Shown: piece by piece, positions 20,588-30,092 of the stretch
Layout of the letters: the number at the start of each line of letters is the position of its first letter
Position numbering within the stretch: the first letter of the stretch is position 1
Origin: Rhodanobacter denitrificans
GTDB lineage: Bacteria > Pseudomonadota > Gammaproteobacteria > Xanthomonadales > Rhodanobacteraceae
Length of the DNA: 64,000 nucleotides
Assembly: GCA_003241385.1 (NCBI GenBank)
Contig: QFPO01000001.1
Location: 248,001-312,000, forward strand
Reading direction: 5' to 3'
Notes under the pieces: generated by a model
Seen by the model: the letters and a program-made list of their open reading frames with translations, nothing else
Databases searched by the model: none
What the model was told of the DNA's origin: nothing
Position numbers and translations under genes: made by a program

Positions 20588-20616
20588 CCGCAGCGTCGCG
20601 CCCCGGGGGCCCAAAA

Positions 20617-20653
20617 CGAAAAGGCCGGCGAGCATGGCTCGTCGGCCTTTTCG
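20617..20653. terminator. Bidirectional intrinsic terminator
   Basis: A 17-base stem (CGAAAAGGCCGGCGAGC against GCTCGTCGGCCTTTTCG, one G-T pair) with an ATG loop. It has a run of A on the left and T on the right, so it can end the plus-strand beta-helix gene (stop 20587) and the minus-strand tRNA transcript. Confidence 0.85.
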
Positions 20654-20658
20654 TGGAT

Positions 20659-20735
20659 TGGCGCGCCCGGAGAGATTCGAACTCCCGACCACCAAGTTCG
20701 TAGCCTGGTACTCTATCCAACTGAGCTACGGGCGC
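20659..20735 (-). tRNA. tRNA-Arg (anticodon ACG)
   Basis: The reverse complement folds as a standard cloverleaf. The acceptor stem is GCGCCCG/CGGGCGC, the D-arm contains GCTCAGTTGGATAGAGT, the anticodon stem is CCAGG/CTTGG with loop CTACGAA giving anticodon ACG, and the T-arm contains GGGAGTTCGAATCTCTC. The discriminator base is G and CCA is encoded (20659-20661). It reads CGU and related Arg codons after A34 is deaminated to inosine. No integrase or duplicated 3' end is seen beside it. Confidence 0.97.
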
Positions 20736-20800
20736 AGATGACGCTGCCGGCGAGGGATCGGAGGAGCCGCTTGCGCGACCCGCCGCTCGACGGGGCGCGA

Positions 20801-20829
20801 ATTATTCGCTGCGCGCGCCGATTCGTCAA
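20801..20829 (-). promoter_or_regulatory. Sigma-70 promoter of tRNA-Arg
   Basis: On the minus strand TTGACG (20824-20829) and AATAAT (20801-20806) are separated by exactly 17 bases. They are followed by a GC-rich discriminator (TCGCGCCCC), the type associated with stringent control of stable RNA genes. The distance to the tRNA 5' end is about 65 bases. Confidence 0.7.
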
Positions 20830-20963
20830 CACCTTTGCGGATCGGCCGTGGTCCGTGCCGCAACGGCATGCCGGCCTTGCGCGCGCCGCGCCGGTCGCGC
20901 GCATGGATCGAAGACGGCCGATCGCGCACAATCGCGCGTCCTTTTTTCGGTACGCCCATCGCC

Positions 20964-22154
<1,191 letters not shown>

Positions 22155-22171
22155 GCCTCGATCCGGCAGCG

Positions 22172-22199
22172 CCGCGCGCAGCACGCGGGCGGCGCGCGG
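22172..22199. terminator. Possible hairpin between convergent kbl and nadE
   Basis: CCGCGCGC (22172-22179) and GCGCGCGG (22192-22199) can pair around a 12-base loop in the 81-base gap between the two convergent stops. There is no T-tract, so intrinsic termination is uncertain. Confidence 0.3.
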
Positions 22200-22235
22200 A
22201 GGGAATCTGATTCGACCCGCAGCGTCGCGCGGCGC

Positions 22236-23876
22236 TCAGGCCGGCTCGCGCCAGCCGGACGTGATCGGATAGCGGCGTTCGCGGCCGAACGCGCGCCGCG
22301 AGATCTTCGGGCCCGGCGCGGCCTGGTGGCGCTTCCATTCGTTGACGCGGACCAGCCGCAGCACGTGGTCGACCGTCGCCGGATCGAAGCCGGCCGCGAC
22401 GATCTCGGCGCGCGACTGCTCCTGGTCGACGTAGCGGAACAGGATCGCGTCGAGGATGTCGTACGGCGGCAGCGAGTCCTGGTCGGTCTGGTTGTCGCGC
22501 AGCTCGGCCGACGGCGGCCGGTCGATCACCGCCTGCGGGATCACCGGCGCGGCGCCGGCGGCATTGCGCCAGCGCGCCAGCGCGAACACCTCGGTCTTGT
22601 ACAGGTCCTTGATCGGCGCGTAGCCGCCGCACATGTCGCCGTAGATCGTCGCGTAGCCGACCGCGTACTCGCTCTTGTTGCCGGTCGTCAGCAGCAGGCC
22701 GCCGAACTTGTTCGAGAGCGCCATCAGCAGCGCGCCGCGGCAGCGCGACTGCAGGTTCTCCTCGGTCAGGTCGGCCTCGCGACCCTCGAACAGCGGACCG
22801 AGCGCCTGCAGGAAGCCCTCGAACGGCGCGGCGATCGGCACGGTCTCCAGCCGCACGCCCTGGGCGCGCGCCTGCTGCTCGGCCAGATCGTTGCTCTGGC
22901 CCGAGGTGTAGCGCGACGGCAGCCGCACCGCGGTGACGTTCCCGGCGCCGAGCGCGTCGACCGCGACCGCGAGCACCAGGGCCGAATCGATGCCGCCGGA
23001 CAGGCCGACCCAGACGCTGCCGAATCCGTTCTTGACGCAGTAGTCGCGCGTGCCGCGCACGATCGCGCGCCAGGCCAGCGCGTCGCGGCTCTCGTCGCCG
23101 TCGGCCGGCCACAGCACCGGCGCGAAGCGGCGCGCGGCGGCGTCGTAGTCGGCGACCAGCCACAGCGACTCGAATGCCGGCGCGGCCGGATGGATGCGGC
23201 CGTCGCCGTCGGCGAGCACCGAGGCGCCGTCGAAGACGACCGCGTCCTGGCCGCCGACGACGTTCAGATAGGCCAGCGCGACGCCGGTCTCGGCGACGCG
23301 CGTGGCCAGCAGCGCGTCGCGCTGGGCATGCTTGTCGCGCTCGAACGGCGAGGCGTTCGGCACGACGACCAGCTCCGCGCCGGCCTGCGCGGTCGAGGCC
23401 AGCGGCTCGGCGAACCACAGGTCCTCGCAGATCACGACACCGACGGGAACGCCGCCGATCTCGACGACGCAGGCCCCGCCGTCGGGATCGACGTCGAAGT
23501 AGCGGCGCTCGTCGAACACCGCGTAGTTGGGCAGCTCGCGCTTGCGGTAGGTCGCCTCGATGCGGCCGTCGCGCAGCACGCTGGCGGCGTTGTAGACGAC
23601 CGATCCGGCCGTCTGCGGCCAGCCGACCACGGCGACGATGCCGCGCGCGGCGGCCGCGACGGTACCGATCGCGCGCTCGCATTCGGCGAGGAAACCGGGC
23701 CGCAGCAGCAGGTCCTCGGGCGGGTAGCCGCTGAGCGCGAGCTCCGGAAACACGACCAGATCGGCCTGGTGGCGGTCGCGCGCCTCGGCGATCAGGTCGA
23801 CGATGCGCGCCGCGTTCGCGGCGACTGCGCCGACCGGGAAATCGAACTGGGCGAGAGCGATGCGGAGCGAAGCCAT
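22236..23876 (-). CDS. nadE: Glutamine-dependent NAD+ synthetase
   Basis: This enzyme amidates nicotinate adenine dinucleotide to NAD+ using ammonia from glutamine. The 546-residue protein fuses an N-terminal nitrilase-type glutaminase to a C-terminal synthetase. The glutaminase has the Glu/Lys/Cys triad in VVFPELALSG (Glu45), TYRKRELPNY (Lys112) and VVICEDLWF (Cys150). The synthetase has the PP-loop SGGIDS at residues 293-298. I chose the ATG at 23874-23876 because MASLRIALAQFDFPVG is the standard nitrilase start; an in-frame ATG lies 10 codons upstream. It is convergent with kbl and divergent from the beta-helix gene at 23984. Confidence 0.96.
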   Translation of the reverse strand: MASLRIALAQFDFPVGAVAANAARIVDLIAEARDRHQADLVVFPELALSGYPPEDLLLRPGFLAECERAIGTVAAAARGIVAVVGWPQTAGSVVYNAASVLRDGRIEATYRKRELPNYAVFDERRYFDVDPDGGACVVEIGGVPVGVVICEDLWFAEPLASTAQAGAELVVVPNASPFERDKHAQRDALLATRVAETGVALAYLNVVGGQDAVVFDGASVLADGDGRIHPAAPAFESLWLVADYDAAARRFAPVLWPADGDESRDALAWRAIVRGTRDYCVKNGFGSVWVGLSGGIDSALVLAVAVDALGAGNVTAVRLPSRYTSGQSNDLAEQQARAQGVRLETVPIAAPFEGFLQALGPLFEGREADLTEENLQSRCRGALLMALSNKFGGLLLTTGNKSEYAVGYATIYGDMCGGYAPIKDLYKTEVFALARWRNAAGAAPVIPQAVIDRPPSAELRDNQTDQDSLPPYDILDAILFRYVDQEQSRAEIVAAGFDPATVDHVLRLVRVNEWKRHQAAPGPKISRRAFGRERRYPITSGWREPA

Positions 23877-23983
23877 GCGGATGCGTTCGAGAGACGGAGT
23901 CGCCATGATACCGCCGCGGCGCTTGGGCTTCCGGCCGCCGAACTGCGTATCGGACTTATGTCCCAGCCAACGCGGAACCTGCC

Positions 23984-25717
23984 ATGACCACGCCCACCGC
24001 CCTCCTGAACGGCCCGGCGCGCCTTGCCCTCTCGCTCGCGATTCTCAGCACGCCGCTGCAGGCCGCCGAGTATTTTCTCGTCGGCGACGTCAACCCGCAG
24101 TCGCGTTGCCAGTTCGGCTCGATCCAGGCCGCACTCGCCGCGGCGGCCGCGAACGGACCGGATCTGGACTACGTGATGGTCGCCAACGATGCGGCCTACA
24201 CCGGCCAGGCGCTGCTGGTCGGCGCGCAGTCGGTACTGATCGAAGGCGGCTACCTCAACTGCGAGCTCGACGTCGACGAGACGCAGCCGTTCGCCGACCT
24301 GGCCGGCAACGGCAGCGATCCGGTCATCCGCATCGAGCCCGCGTCGCCCGGCAACTACGACGTACGCCTGAGCAATCTGCGCATCCGCGGCGGCGGCCAC
24401 GACGGCGCCAACGGCGGCGGCGTGCGCCTGCGGACCTCGACCAATGCGCACGTCGCGCTGTCGCTGGACCGCACCGAGATCACCGGCAACCGCGCGCAGG
24501 CCGGCGGCGGCCTGCATGCCGAGCGGGCCGGCAGCCCGGCCGGCAGCCTCGGCGTGACGCTCAACCCCGGCACGCGGATCCACGCCAACACCGCAGCGGG
24601 CAGCGGCGGCGGCGTCAGCCTGTGGGGCGGCAACCTGTTCATCGCGGCCGACGAGGTGCGCATCGACGACAACATCGCCGGCGGCGCCGGCGGCGGCATC
24701 GCGACCCTGCCGGGCAGCTTCATCGCGGTCGGCAACCCGAACATCGACGTGTGGCCGGGACGCAAGGACGTGACCGGTGCGCGGATCGAGAACAACCGTG
24801 CCGCCACCACCGGCGGCGGCCTGTACCTGTCCGGCACCGGCACGACGATGGAGGCGCGCGAGCTGATCGTCGAGGGCAACCGCGCCGAGTTCAGCGGCGG
24901 CGGCATCACGGTCGCCAACGGGGCGGTGCTGACGATGATGCGCGAGTCGATGAACGCGTTCGGCTGGTACTGCCCGCGCGACCGCGACTGCACGCGCATC
25001 GGCGACAACCAGGTCGCCGACGGCATCACGACCGGCGCCAACGGCGGCGCGGTGGCCGTCTACGGTGATTCGCGCGCGTATCTGATCCAGACCCTGGTGC
25101 GCGACAACCGCGCGCAGGACGGCTCGGCGATCCTGGTCGACGGCGCCGGCCTCGTACACACCGAGGGCACGGTGTTCACCGGCAATCGCTCGTACGACCA
25201 GACCGGCCAGACCGGTGCGCTGATCCGCACGCGTTTCACCCAGCCGAGCGCGGCGCCCAACCTGCGCCTGACGTTCTCCACGTTCGTCGGCAATCAGCGC
25301 ATGACGACCGACGGCCAGCTGCGTCCGGCGATCGACGTCGTCGGCACGCAGGGCACCAGCCTGCAGCTGTTCAGCTCGGCGGTCTTCGACGGCGGCGTGA
25401 CGATGTACAACGAATGGGGTGCCGACTGCGTGGTCGCCGGCGTGACCGCCGGCTTCACCGCCAACGGCATCATTGCCCGACCGACCTATACCGACCGCCC
25501 CTACGAGCGGATCTTCATCGCACCGGGCCGCCGCGACTGGCAGCCGCGCTTCGATTCGCCGCTGACCGACGTCTGCGACACGCTCAATGCCGATCCGGAG
25601 TATCGGGACCGCGACCTGCGCCCGCGCTGCCGCGACGACGCCAAGCCCGACCGCTGGGGTACCTGCGACGTCGGCGCCTGGGAGAACGATCAGATCTTCG
25701 CGGCCGAGATGGACTAG
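23984..25717 (+). CDS. Secreted right-handed beta-helix protein with choice-of-anchor Q-like end and variant IF tail
   Basis: The 577-residue protein has an N-terminal signal peptide (ARLALSLAILSTPLQAAEYF). Its body is made of beta-helix turns with repeated GGG and NN motifs (GGGLHAERAG, GGGVSLWGGN, GGGIATLPG, GGGLYLSGTG, GGGITVANG). The C-terminus has the DVGAWE signature of choice-of-anchor Q proteins and ends NDQIFAAEMD. This is positioned like, and partly similar to, the IFRDGFE tail of the protein ending at 20587. Surface or extracellular location is likely. Substrate or partner unknown. It is the last normal-composition gene before the AT-rich island. Confidence 0.85.
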   Translation: MTTPTALLNGPARLALSLAILSTPLQAAEYFLVGDVNPQSRCQFGSIQAALAAAAANGPDLDYVMVANDAAYTGQALLVGAQSVLIEGGYLNCELDVDETQPFADLAGNGSDPVIRIEPASPGNYDVRLSNLRIRGGGHDGANGGGVRLRTSTNAHVALSLDRTEITGNRAQAGGGLHAERAGSPAGSLGVTLNPGTRIHANTAAGSGGGVSLWGGNLFIAADEVRIDDNIAGGAGGGIATLPGSFIAVGNPNIDVWPGRKDVTGARIENNRAATTGGGLYLSGTGTTMEARELIVEGNRAEFSGGGITVANGAVLTMMRESMNAFGWYCPRDRDCTRIGDNQVADGITTGANGGAVAVYGDSRAYLIQTLVRDNRAQDGSAILVDGAGLVHTEGTVFTGNRSYDQTGQTGALIRTRFTQPSAAPNLRLTFSTFVGNQRMTTDGQLRPAIDVVGTQGTSLQLFSSAVFDGGVTMYNEWGADCVVAGVTAGFTANGIIARPTYTDRPYERIFIAPGRRDWQPRFDSPLTDVCDTLNADPEYRDRDLRPRCRDDAKPDRWGTCDVGAWENDQIFAAEMD

Positions 25718-25810
25718 CAAAATTCCGGAATAACTCAGGGAATTACTCTGGATCAGGTATAGCGCATGCTATCGTGTTCCTAACCCGGAGACCCTAAAGA
25801 GATTCTCAGC

Positions 25811-26193
25811 ATGGCTGCCATAACGAAGCAATGGCTGACGGACCCCTCCTTATTCTCAAAAAGAAATCATAAAAAAACAGTAGCAAAGGTGTCGTTCTCA
25901 GATAATAAATATTCTTATTTAAAAGAGCCAAACTTAATAGGCGGAATAATATTGAATATTGACTCAGAATACGGACATCAGGAACTGATCCTTGATCAGA
26001 TAGAGATAAAATAATTTTTATCTCATACATTACTGAGGGGAAAGCCTGAGGGAGATTGGCGGGAGCCTCGCGTACAACTAACTCGCCAAGATAAATATGA
26101 TATTGCGCTTGCGGCGACATCCGATCTCGATGAAAAGTCGATCTTAATGCTTATATCTTCACTGACCAATCAGTTGTTAACCAAAAAAAGTTA
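25811..26193 (+). pseudogene. AT-rich unknown gene, reading frame interrupted by one in-frame TAA
   Basis: The first part, 67 residues from ATG 25811 (MAAITKQWLTDPSLFSKR), ends at TAA 26012-26014. The very same frame then continues for about 59 more codons without a stop, reading KPEGDWREPRVQLTRQDKYD and LMLISSLTNQLLTKKS, to TAA at 26191-26193. Together they make one protein-like sequence of about 126 residues with normal charged and hydrophobic patterning, in codons quite unlike the neighbours. I do not recognise the family. The interrupting stop forms the loop of a perfect hairpin. Simplest reading: a horizontally acquired gene inactivated by a nonsense mutation; a functional 67-residue product or readthrough cannot be excluded. 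Confidence 0.55.
26003..26024. repeat. Perfect 9-bp inverted repeat whose loop is the interrupting stop codon
   Basis: GAGATAAAA (26003-26011) and TTTTATCTC (26016-26024) pair perfectly around the four-base loop TAAT, in which TAA is the stop of the 67-residue frame. It could be a weak terminator, a protein-binding site, or chance in AT-rich DNA. Confidence 0.6.
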
Positions 26194-26203
26194 AAAACTG
26201 CAG

Positions 26204-28393
26204 CTACTGTAAATCGCGCGCCAAATCGCGCACCAGCCGGAAGCCGACGTCGTCGTAGCCGCGATCGGACGCCAGCTCGCGCAGCGGCGGTTCGCCGCCG
26301 CCGGGCGCGTCGCGCCACGAGCTCCCGGCGACGATGCGCCGCTCGCAGACCGCGCTGGCGGCGTCGACGCCGGCGCAGTCGGCGGTCCATTCGGCGGCAT
26401 TGCCGGCGAGATCGTTGAGGCCGAGCGCCGTGGCCGCGAGGCTGCCGGCCGGCGCGGTGCCGCGCCGGGCCGTACAGCCGGCGCCCGTGCACGGCGGCGG
26501 CGGTGCCGCCTGCCAGGCGTGACGCCATTCGACGCGCGTCGGCAGGCGATACCGTTTGCCGGTCTGCGTGCTCAGCCATTGCGCATAGGCCTGCGCATCC
26601 TCGGCGCTGACGCAGACCACCGGCTCGGCCTCGCGCTGCGCGAAGCCCGGATCGCGCCAGTCGCGCCGGTCGAGCAGACGCAGCGGCGAGAGCCGGCTGC
26701 GGCAGCGCGTCGCCTTGCGTCCGGTCGCGTCGGCGAACCGCGCATAGTCGGCGCGGCCGACCTCCTCGCGCATCATCAGCAACGGCGCCGGCAGCGTCGA
26801 GGCGCCGGCATGGCGCGGCACGAAGGCCAGCGCCGGACCGCCGCGATCGCGCGCCGTCGCGCCGGGCTGCAGCAGCGCGCCGGCGCGGCGCTGCAGCGCG
26901 TCCCAGCGCTCGCCCTCGGCACCGGCCTCGCGCGCGAGCTCGAGCCAGGCCAATGCGCGGGCGCGCTCGTAGGCGCGTACTTCCGATTCCGCGCGCGCCT
27001 GCATCGCCTGCCGCGCCTGCAGCTGCAGCGCCTGGAACGCCGGCGCGTCGCGCAGCCGCGCCTGGTCGGCGAGCAGCACGGCCTGGCGGTAGCGCTCGCG
27101 CGTCGCGTCGAGATCGCCGCTGCGCGCGCGCTCGACCAGCGGCACGGCGAGCGCGGCCAGCACGGTTTCGAGGCCGGCCTTCGCGTCGGCGTTGTCGGGA
27201 TCGGCCGTCAGCAGGTCCAGATAGGTCTGTGCGGCGTTGGCGCCGGCCGGCGCCAGCAGCTGGCCGGTCGCGAGCTGGCCGCGCGCGCGTTCGAGCGCCT
27301 CGTCGAATGCCGGAGCCGGCGCCGGCGGCACGGCGGCGGCAGGATCGTCCGGCGCCGCGATCGCTTCCTCGGCGGGTAAGGCCGACGTCGTGTCGGCGGT
27401 CGCCTCGGCCGCGGGCGGCCCCAGCAGCGGCGCGAACACCAGACCCGGCACGACGACCAGCGCGAGGCCGAGCACGACCAGCAGCAGCGGACGCCGCCAC
27501 GACCTCGCACCACGCCAGCCATGCCAGAACGGCTGCGGATGCAGGCGCTGCTCGACGCGATCGAGCGCACGCAACATCGCCTGCGCACTGCGATGGCGCT
27601 GCTCGGGTCGCTTGGCCAGCGCGCGATCGACGAACGGCTGCCAGTGCGCCTTGTCGGCCGGCAGCCGCGGCACCGGATCCTGCGCGTGCATCAGTGCCAG
27701 TCCGAGCGCATCGGCGCAGCGGAACGGCAGCTCGCCGGTCAACAGCTCGTAGGTCAGCACGCCGAGGCTGTACAGGTCGGCGCGACCGTCGACCGTGCCG
27801 CCGCGCGCCTGCTCGGGGCTCATGTGCGCACTGCTGCCGAGCGCGAAGCCGTCGCTGGTCACGCGCGGCTCGCCGCTGCGGCGCGACAGCGCAATGCCGA
27901 AATCGGCCAGTTGCGGCCGGTCGGCATTGTCGAACAGGACGTTCTCGGCCTTGACGTCGCGGTGCACGATGCCGCGCGCATGCGCATAGTCGAGCGCGTC
28001 GAGCAGCACGCGCAGCAGCGCGATCAGGCCGTCCTCGTCGTTGCGGTAGTCGCGCTCGCCGAGGTCGCCGTTGGCCAGATACGGCATCACGTAGTAGAGG
28101 TCGCCGTCGAGCGTGCGGCCGACCTCGTGGATGCCGACGATGCCCGGATGCTCGAGCTTGGCGATCACGCGCGCCTCGTTCTCGAAGCGCACGGCCTGTG
28201 CCTCGTCGAGCGTGCTCGACGGGCGCATGATCTTGATCGCGACCTGGCGGTCGAGCGATTCCTGCACCGCCAGATAGACCACCGCCATGCCGCCGCGCCC
28301 GAGCTGGCGGATCAGCCGGTAGCCGGGTATGCGGGGCTGCGCGGACCGTCGGGGCGCGGTGTCGAAAGGTGGAGCCGTAGTGGAACTGTGCAT
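26204..28393 (-). CDS. Transmembrane serine/threonine kinase with C-terminal FGE/SUMF1-like domain
   Basis: The 729-residue protein has a kinase domain at about residues 25-285: glycine loop LGRGGMAVVY, Lys54, HRDVKAEN with Asp146, DFG at 164-166. A membrane helix lies at about 302-322 (LLLVVLGLALVVVPGLVF), followed by a helical Ala/Arg-rich segment and then a formylglycine-generating-enzyme fold at about 545-725. The fold is seen in YAQWLSTQTGKRYRLPTRVEWRHA (split), LNDLAGNAAEWTADC and VGFRLVRD. The catalytic Cys/RGGSW block of true FGE enzymes is altered to VAGSSWRDA, so this is more likely a ligand-sensing lectin-like domain than an active enzyme. The AT-rich island begins right after its stop. 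Confidence 0.9.
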   Translation of the reverse strand: MHSSTTAPPFDTAPRRSAQPRIPGYRLIRQLGRGGMAVVYLAVQESLDRQVAIKIMRPSSTLDEAQAVRFENEARVIAKLEHPGIVGIHEVGRTLDGDLYYVMPYLANGDLGERDYRNDEDGLIALLRVLLDALDYAHARGIVHRDVKAENVLFDNADRPQLADFGIALSRRSGEPRVTSDGFALGSSAHMSPEQARGGTVDGRADLYSLGVLTYELLTGELPFRCADALGLALMHAQDPVPRLPADKAHWQPFVDRALAKRPEQRHRSAQAMLRALDRVEQRLHPQPFWHGWRGARSWRRPLLLVVLGLALVVVPGLVFAPLLGPPAAEATADTTSALPAEEAIAAPDDPAAAVPPAPAPAFDEALERARGQLATGQLLAPAGANAAQTYLDLLTADPDNADAKAGLETVLAALAVPLVERARSGDLDATRERYRQAVLLADQARLRDAPAFQALQLQARQAMQARAESEVRAYERARALAWLELAREAGAEGERWDALQRRAGALLQPGATARDRGGPALAFVPRHAGASTLPAPLLMMREEVGRADYARFADATGRKATRCRSRLSPLRLLDRRDWRDPGFAQREAEPVVCVSAEDAQAYAQWLSTQTGKRYRLPTRVEWRHAWQAAPPPPCTGAGCTARRGTAPAGSLAATALGLNDLAGNAAEWTADCAGVDAASAVCERRIVAGSSWRDAPGGGEPPLRELASDRGYDDVGFRLVRDLARDLQ

Positions 28394-28510
28394 CAGTCGC
28401 CGCCAGAGCGGACCTTGGGTGTCGGCGCAACGGTCGCGAATCGCCTCAGGCGCGCAGATTAACCCAGCCGCGTGCGGCGCGTCGCGGCGCTGCCGACACC
28501 CCGTTGCGCG

Positions 28511-29131
28511 TCAGCGGACGGTCAATCGCACCGCGTCCACCCGTCGAACCCCCAGCGTGTCGCCGGCCAGGGCGACCGCGCGATCGCGGGCCGCGTTCGA
28601 GCCGACGTCGCCGTGCAGCGTCGCCACACCGTCACGAGTCGCCACCTCGATGTCGCAGCTGCCGACACTGCGGGAGGTCCGCAAGGCGTGGACGATCGCT
28701 GCGGATATCCAGGCGTCGGTCTGGACGGCGGCGCGCTCGCGCTCGGTCGCGCGCGAGCGGGCCTGGGCCTGTGCGATGTCGGTGATCGGCACCCAGTCGA
28801 CGAGGTCCAGCTGATCGACGACGCCGAGGACGCCCCGCGTATCGCCGGCCAGCTCGGCGGCCGAGGATTTCTGCGTGCGGCTGCGTGCCTCGCCGCGCAG
28901 GCCGACCTGGCCGTCGCGCACGCGGACCTCGATGTCGGCTGCCTCGATCGTCGCGCTGGCCGACAAACGCATCCGGATCGCGGCGGCGATCGCCGCGTCG
29001 CCGTCGAGGTTTTCGCAACCGGCGGCCCCGGTCGCGGCCGGCGGCGGCGAGGCGCTCCGGCAGGCGCCGGCGGCGGTCATCAGCACGAGCAGTGCCGCGG
29101 CGGCTCGATATCGGCGTTGAATGGTCTTCAT
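28511..29131 (-). CDS. BON-domain (putative) lipoprotein, two BON domains
   Basis: The 206-residue protein starts at 29129-29131 (MKTIQRRYRAAAALL) behind a GAGGAAG ribosome site. The N-terminus is a signal peptide ending in TAAGACRSA, a plausible but imperfect lipobox. Two BON domains follow, the first around GDAAIAAAIRMRLSASATI to GVVDQLDL and the second around DAWISAAIVHALRT to VDAVRLTVR. Each contains the typical 'G-x-V-x-L-x-G' turn (DGQVGLRGEA, DGVATLHGDV). BON proteins such as OsmY sit in the periplasm and bind membranes or stabilise the envelope under osmotic stress. It precedes the kinase gene at 26204-28393 by 117 bases on the same strand. Confidence 0.85.
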   Translation of the reverse strand: MKTIQRRYRAAAALLVLMTAAGACRSASPPPAATGAAGCENLDGDAAIAAAIRMRLSASATIEAADIEVRVRDGQVGLRGEARSRTQKSSAAELAGDTRGVLGVVDQLDLVDWVPITDIAQAQARSRATERERAAVQTDAWISAAIVHALRTSRSVGSCDIEVATRDGVATLHGDVGSNAARDRAVALAGDTLGVRRVDAVRLTVR

Positions 29132-29289
29132 CGGTGCTTCCTCGTCATGGGGCGGGCTCGCAGCCAGGGCTGCCCTTCGTTTCGCGGCCGGCTGGTCCTC
29201 GAACGAAGCCTGCTTCGCCGGGCATCCGCTCGACTCGCGCAGGCGGCTTAGGCCCCATGCGCCTTCGCCTGCGAAAAAGCACGGCATCT

Positions 29290-29316
29290 AAAAAAGGCCC
29301 GGTCGAAACCGGGCCT
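29290..29316 (-). terminator. Intrinsic terminator after the small minus-strand ORF
   Basis: AGGCCCGGT (29295-29303) and ACCGGGCCT (29308-29316) form a perfect 9-bp stem with a CGAA loop. On the minus strand it is followed by a run of six T. It lies 7 bases beyond the stop of the 54-residue ORF and ends transcription from that direction. Confidence 0.85.
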
Positions 29317-29322
29317 GATCGT

Positions 29323-29487
29323 TCAATGCCGGTCGTCGGCCGGCGGTACGTCGACCGCCCGCTGGCGCGCCGGCTCAGGACCGGACGGCGTTCGCGCAGG
29401 CTCGCCGTTCCGGCCGGCCGGCGCGGCCGCCGGTGCGCGGTTGTGCCGGCCGAACCGGCCGTCGTCGTGTTGCTGCAGCATCTTCAT
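29323..29487 (-). CDS. Small basic, proline-rich protein of unknown function (54 aa)
   Basis: The ORF starts MKMLQQHDDGRFGRHNRAP with a good GGAG ribosome site 9 bases upstream and ends just before a strong terminator, which supports it being expressed. The rest is rich in Pro, Ala, Arg and Glu/Asp (PAAAPAGRNGEPARTPSGPE) and has no signal peptide or membrane segment. I do not recognise it. It lies 149 bases downstream of the FAS1 gene on the same strand and may be cotranscribed. High GC makes short chance frames common, so confidence is moderate. Confidence 0.4.
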   Translation of the reverse strand: MKMLQQHDDGRFGRHNRAPAAAPAGRNGEPARTPSGPEPARQRAVDVPPADDRH

Positions 29488-29636
29488 GCGGTGGTTCTCC
29501 GTCGCGGCCTGCGCGGGCCGAGGCTCTGCGTGCAGGCGAGGCCCGCAGTCGTCCCATTGCAGCGCCCGGGCTCGGTGCGGCATCGGCGCAGCGCTGCGGC
29601 CGCGATCGCGCGGCCCATCGCCCGCCTGGGCCGTCC

Positions 29637-30092
29637 TCAATGCCGCGTCGGCGAATGACTCGACGGCATGATCACCTTGTCGATCGAATAGATCACGCCG
29701 TTCTTCGATGCGACGTCGCGCAAGGAGACGTTGGCGTCGTCGATCGTGACGCGTCCGTCGGTCATCTTGATCCTCGCCTTTCCGCCCTGGACGGTGGGCG
29801 TGTCGCGCATCCGGCCGATTTCGGACGGAGAGATGCGGCCGCGCACGAGGTGATACTGCAGCACCGAGATCAGCTCGGCCCGGTTCTCGGGCATGAGCCA
29901 GTTCTCCAGCGTGCCCTCCGGCAACTGGGCGAATGCGGCGTCGGTCGGAGCGAACACCGTATAGGGACCTGCCGACTTCAGCGTGTCGGTCAGATCGGCG
30001 ATCCCGATGGCCTTGCTGAGCGTCGTGAACGTATCGTTCGCGGCGACGGTCTGGGCCAGATCGAGCGGAAGCGTATCGGTATGGTTGTTCAT
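29637..30092 (-). CDS. Fasciclin (FAS1) domain protein without an evident signal peptide
   Basis: The 151-residue protein is a single FAS1 domain: the H1 region FTTLSKAIGIADLTDTL, the highly conserved GPYTVFAPTDAAFAQLP, the YHLVRGRI segment, and an H2-like end GVIYSIDKVIMPS. FAS1 proteins usually act outside the cytoplasm as adhesion or matrix modules, and secreted versions carry signal peptides. Here the chosen start (30090-30092, MNNHTDTLPLDL) gives no signal peptide, and the frame upstream gives none either. Either it is cytoplasmic or it leaves by another route. The ribosome site is weak (AAGG). Confidence 0.88.
   Translation of the reverse strand: MNNHTDTLPLDLAQTVAANDTFTTLSKAIGIADLTDTLKSAGPYTVFAPTDAAFAQLPEGTLENWLMPENRAELISVLQYHLVRGRISPSEIGRMRDTPTVQGGKARIKMTDGRVTIDDANVSLRDVASKNGVIYSIDKVIMPSSHSPTRH

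Larger units (their letters stand above)
25718..26203. other. AT-rich island, probably acquired DNA
   Basis: Base composition drops abruptly between two very GC-rich genes; a direct count over 25861-25920 gives 15 of 60 G+C. The island holds one interrupted plus-strand reading frame (25811-26193) and no transposase, terminal repeats or tRNA. Its right edge coincides with the 3' end of the kinase gene at 26204. Confidence 0.75.

Noticed and set aside
20659..20735. tRNA-Arg as an integration site
   Set aside because: No integrase, no duplicated tRNA 3' end and no change of composition beside it; the AT-rich island lies 5 kb away.
25806..26120. Minus-strand ORF of 104 residues in the AT-rich island
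   Set aside because: It is antisense to the more protein-like plus-strand frame, which continues coherently across the stop; no ribosome site or family similarity supports the minus-strand one.
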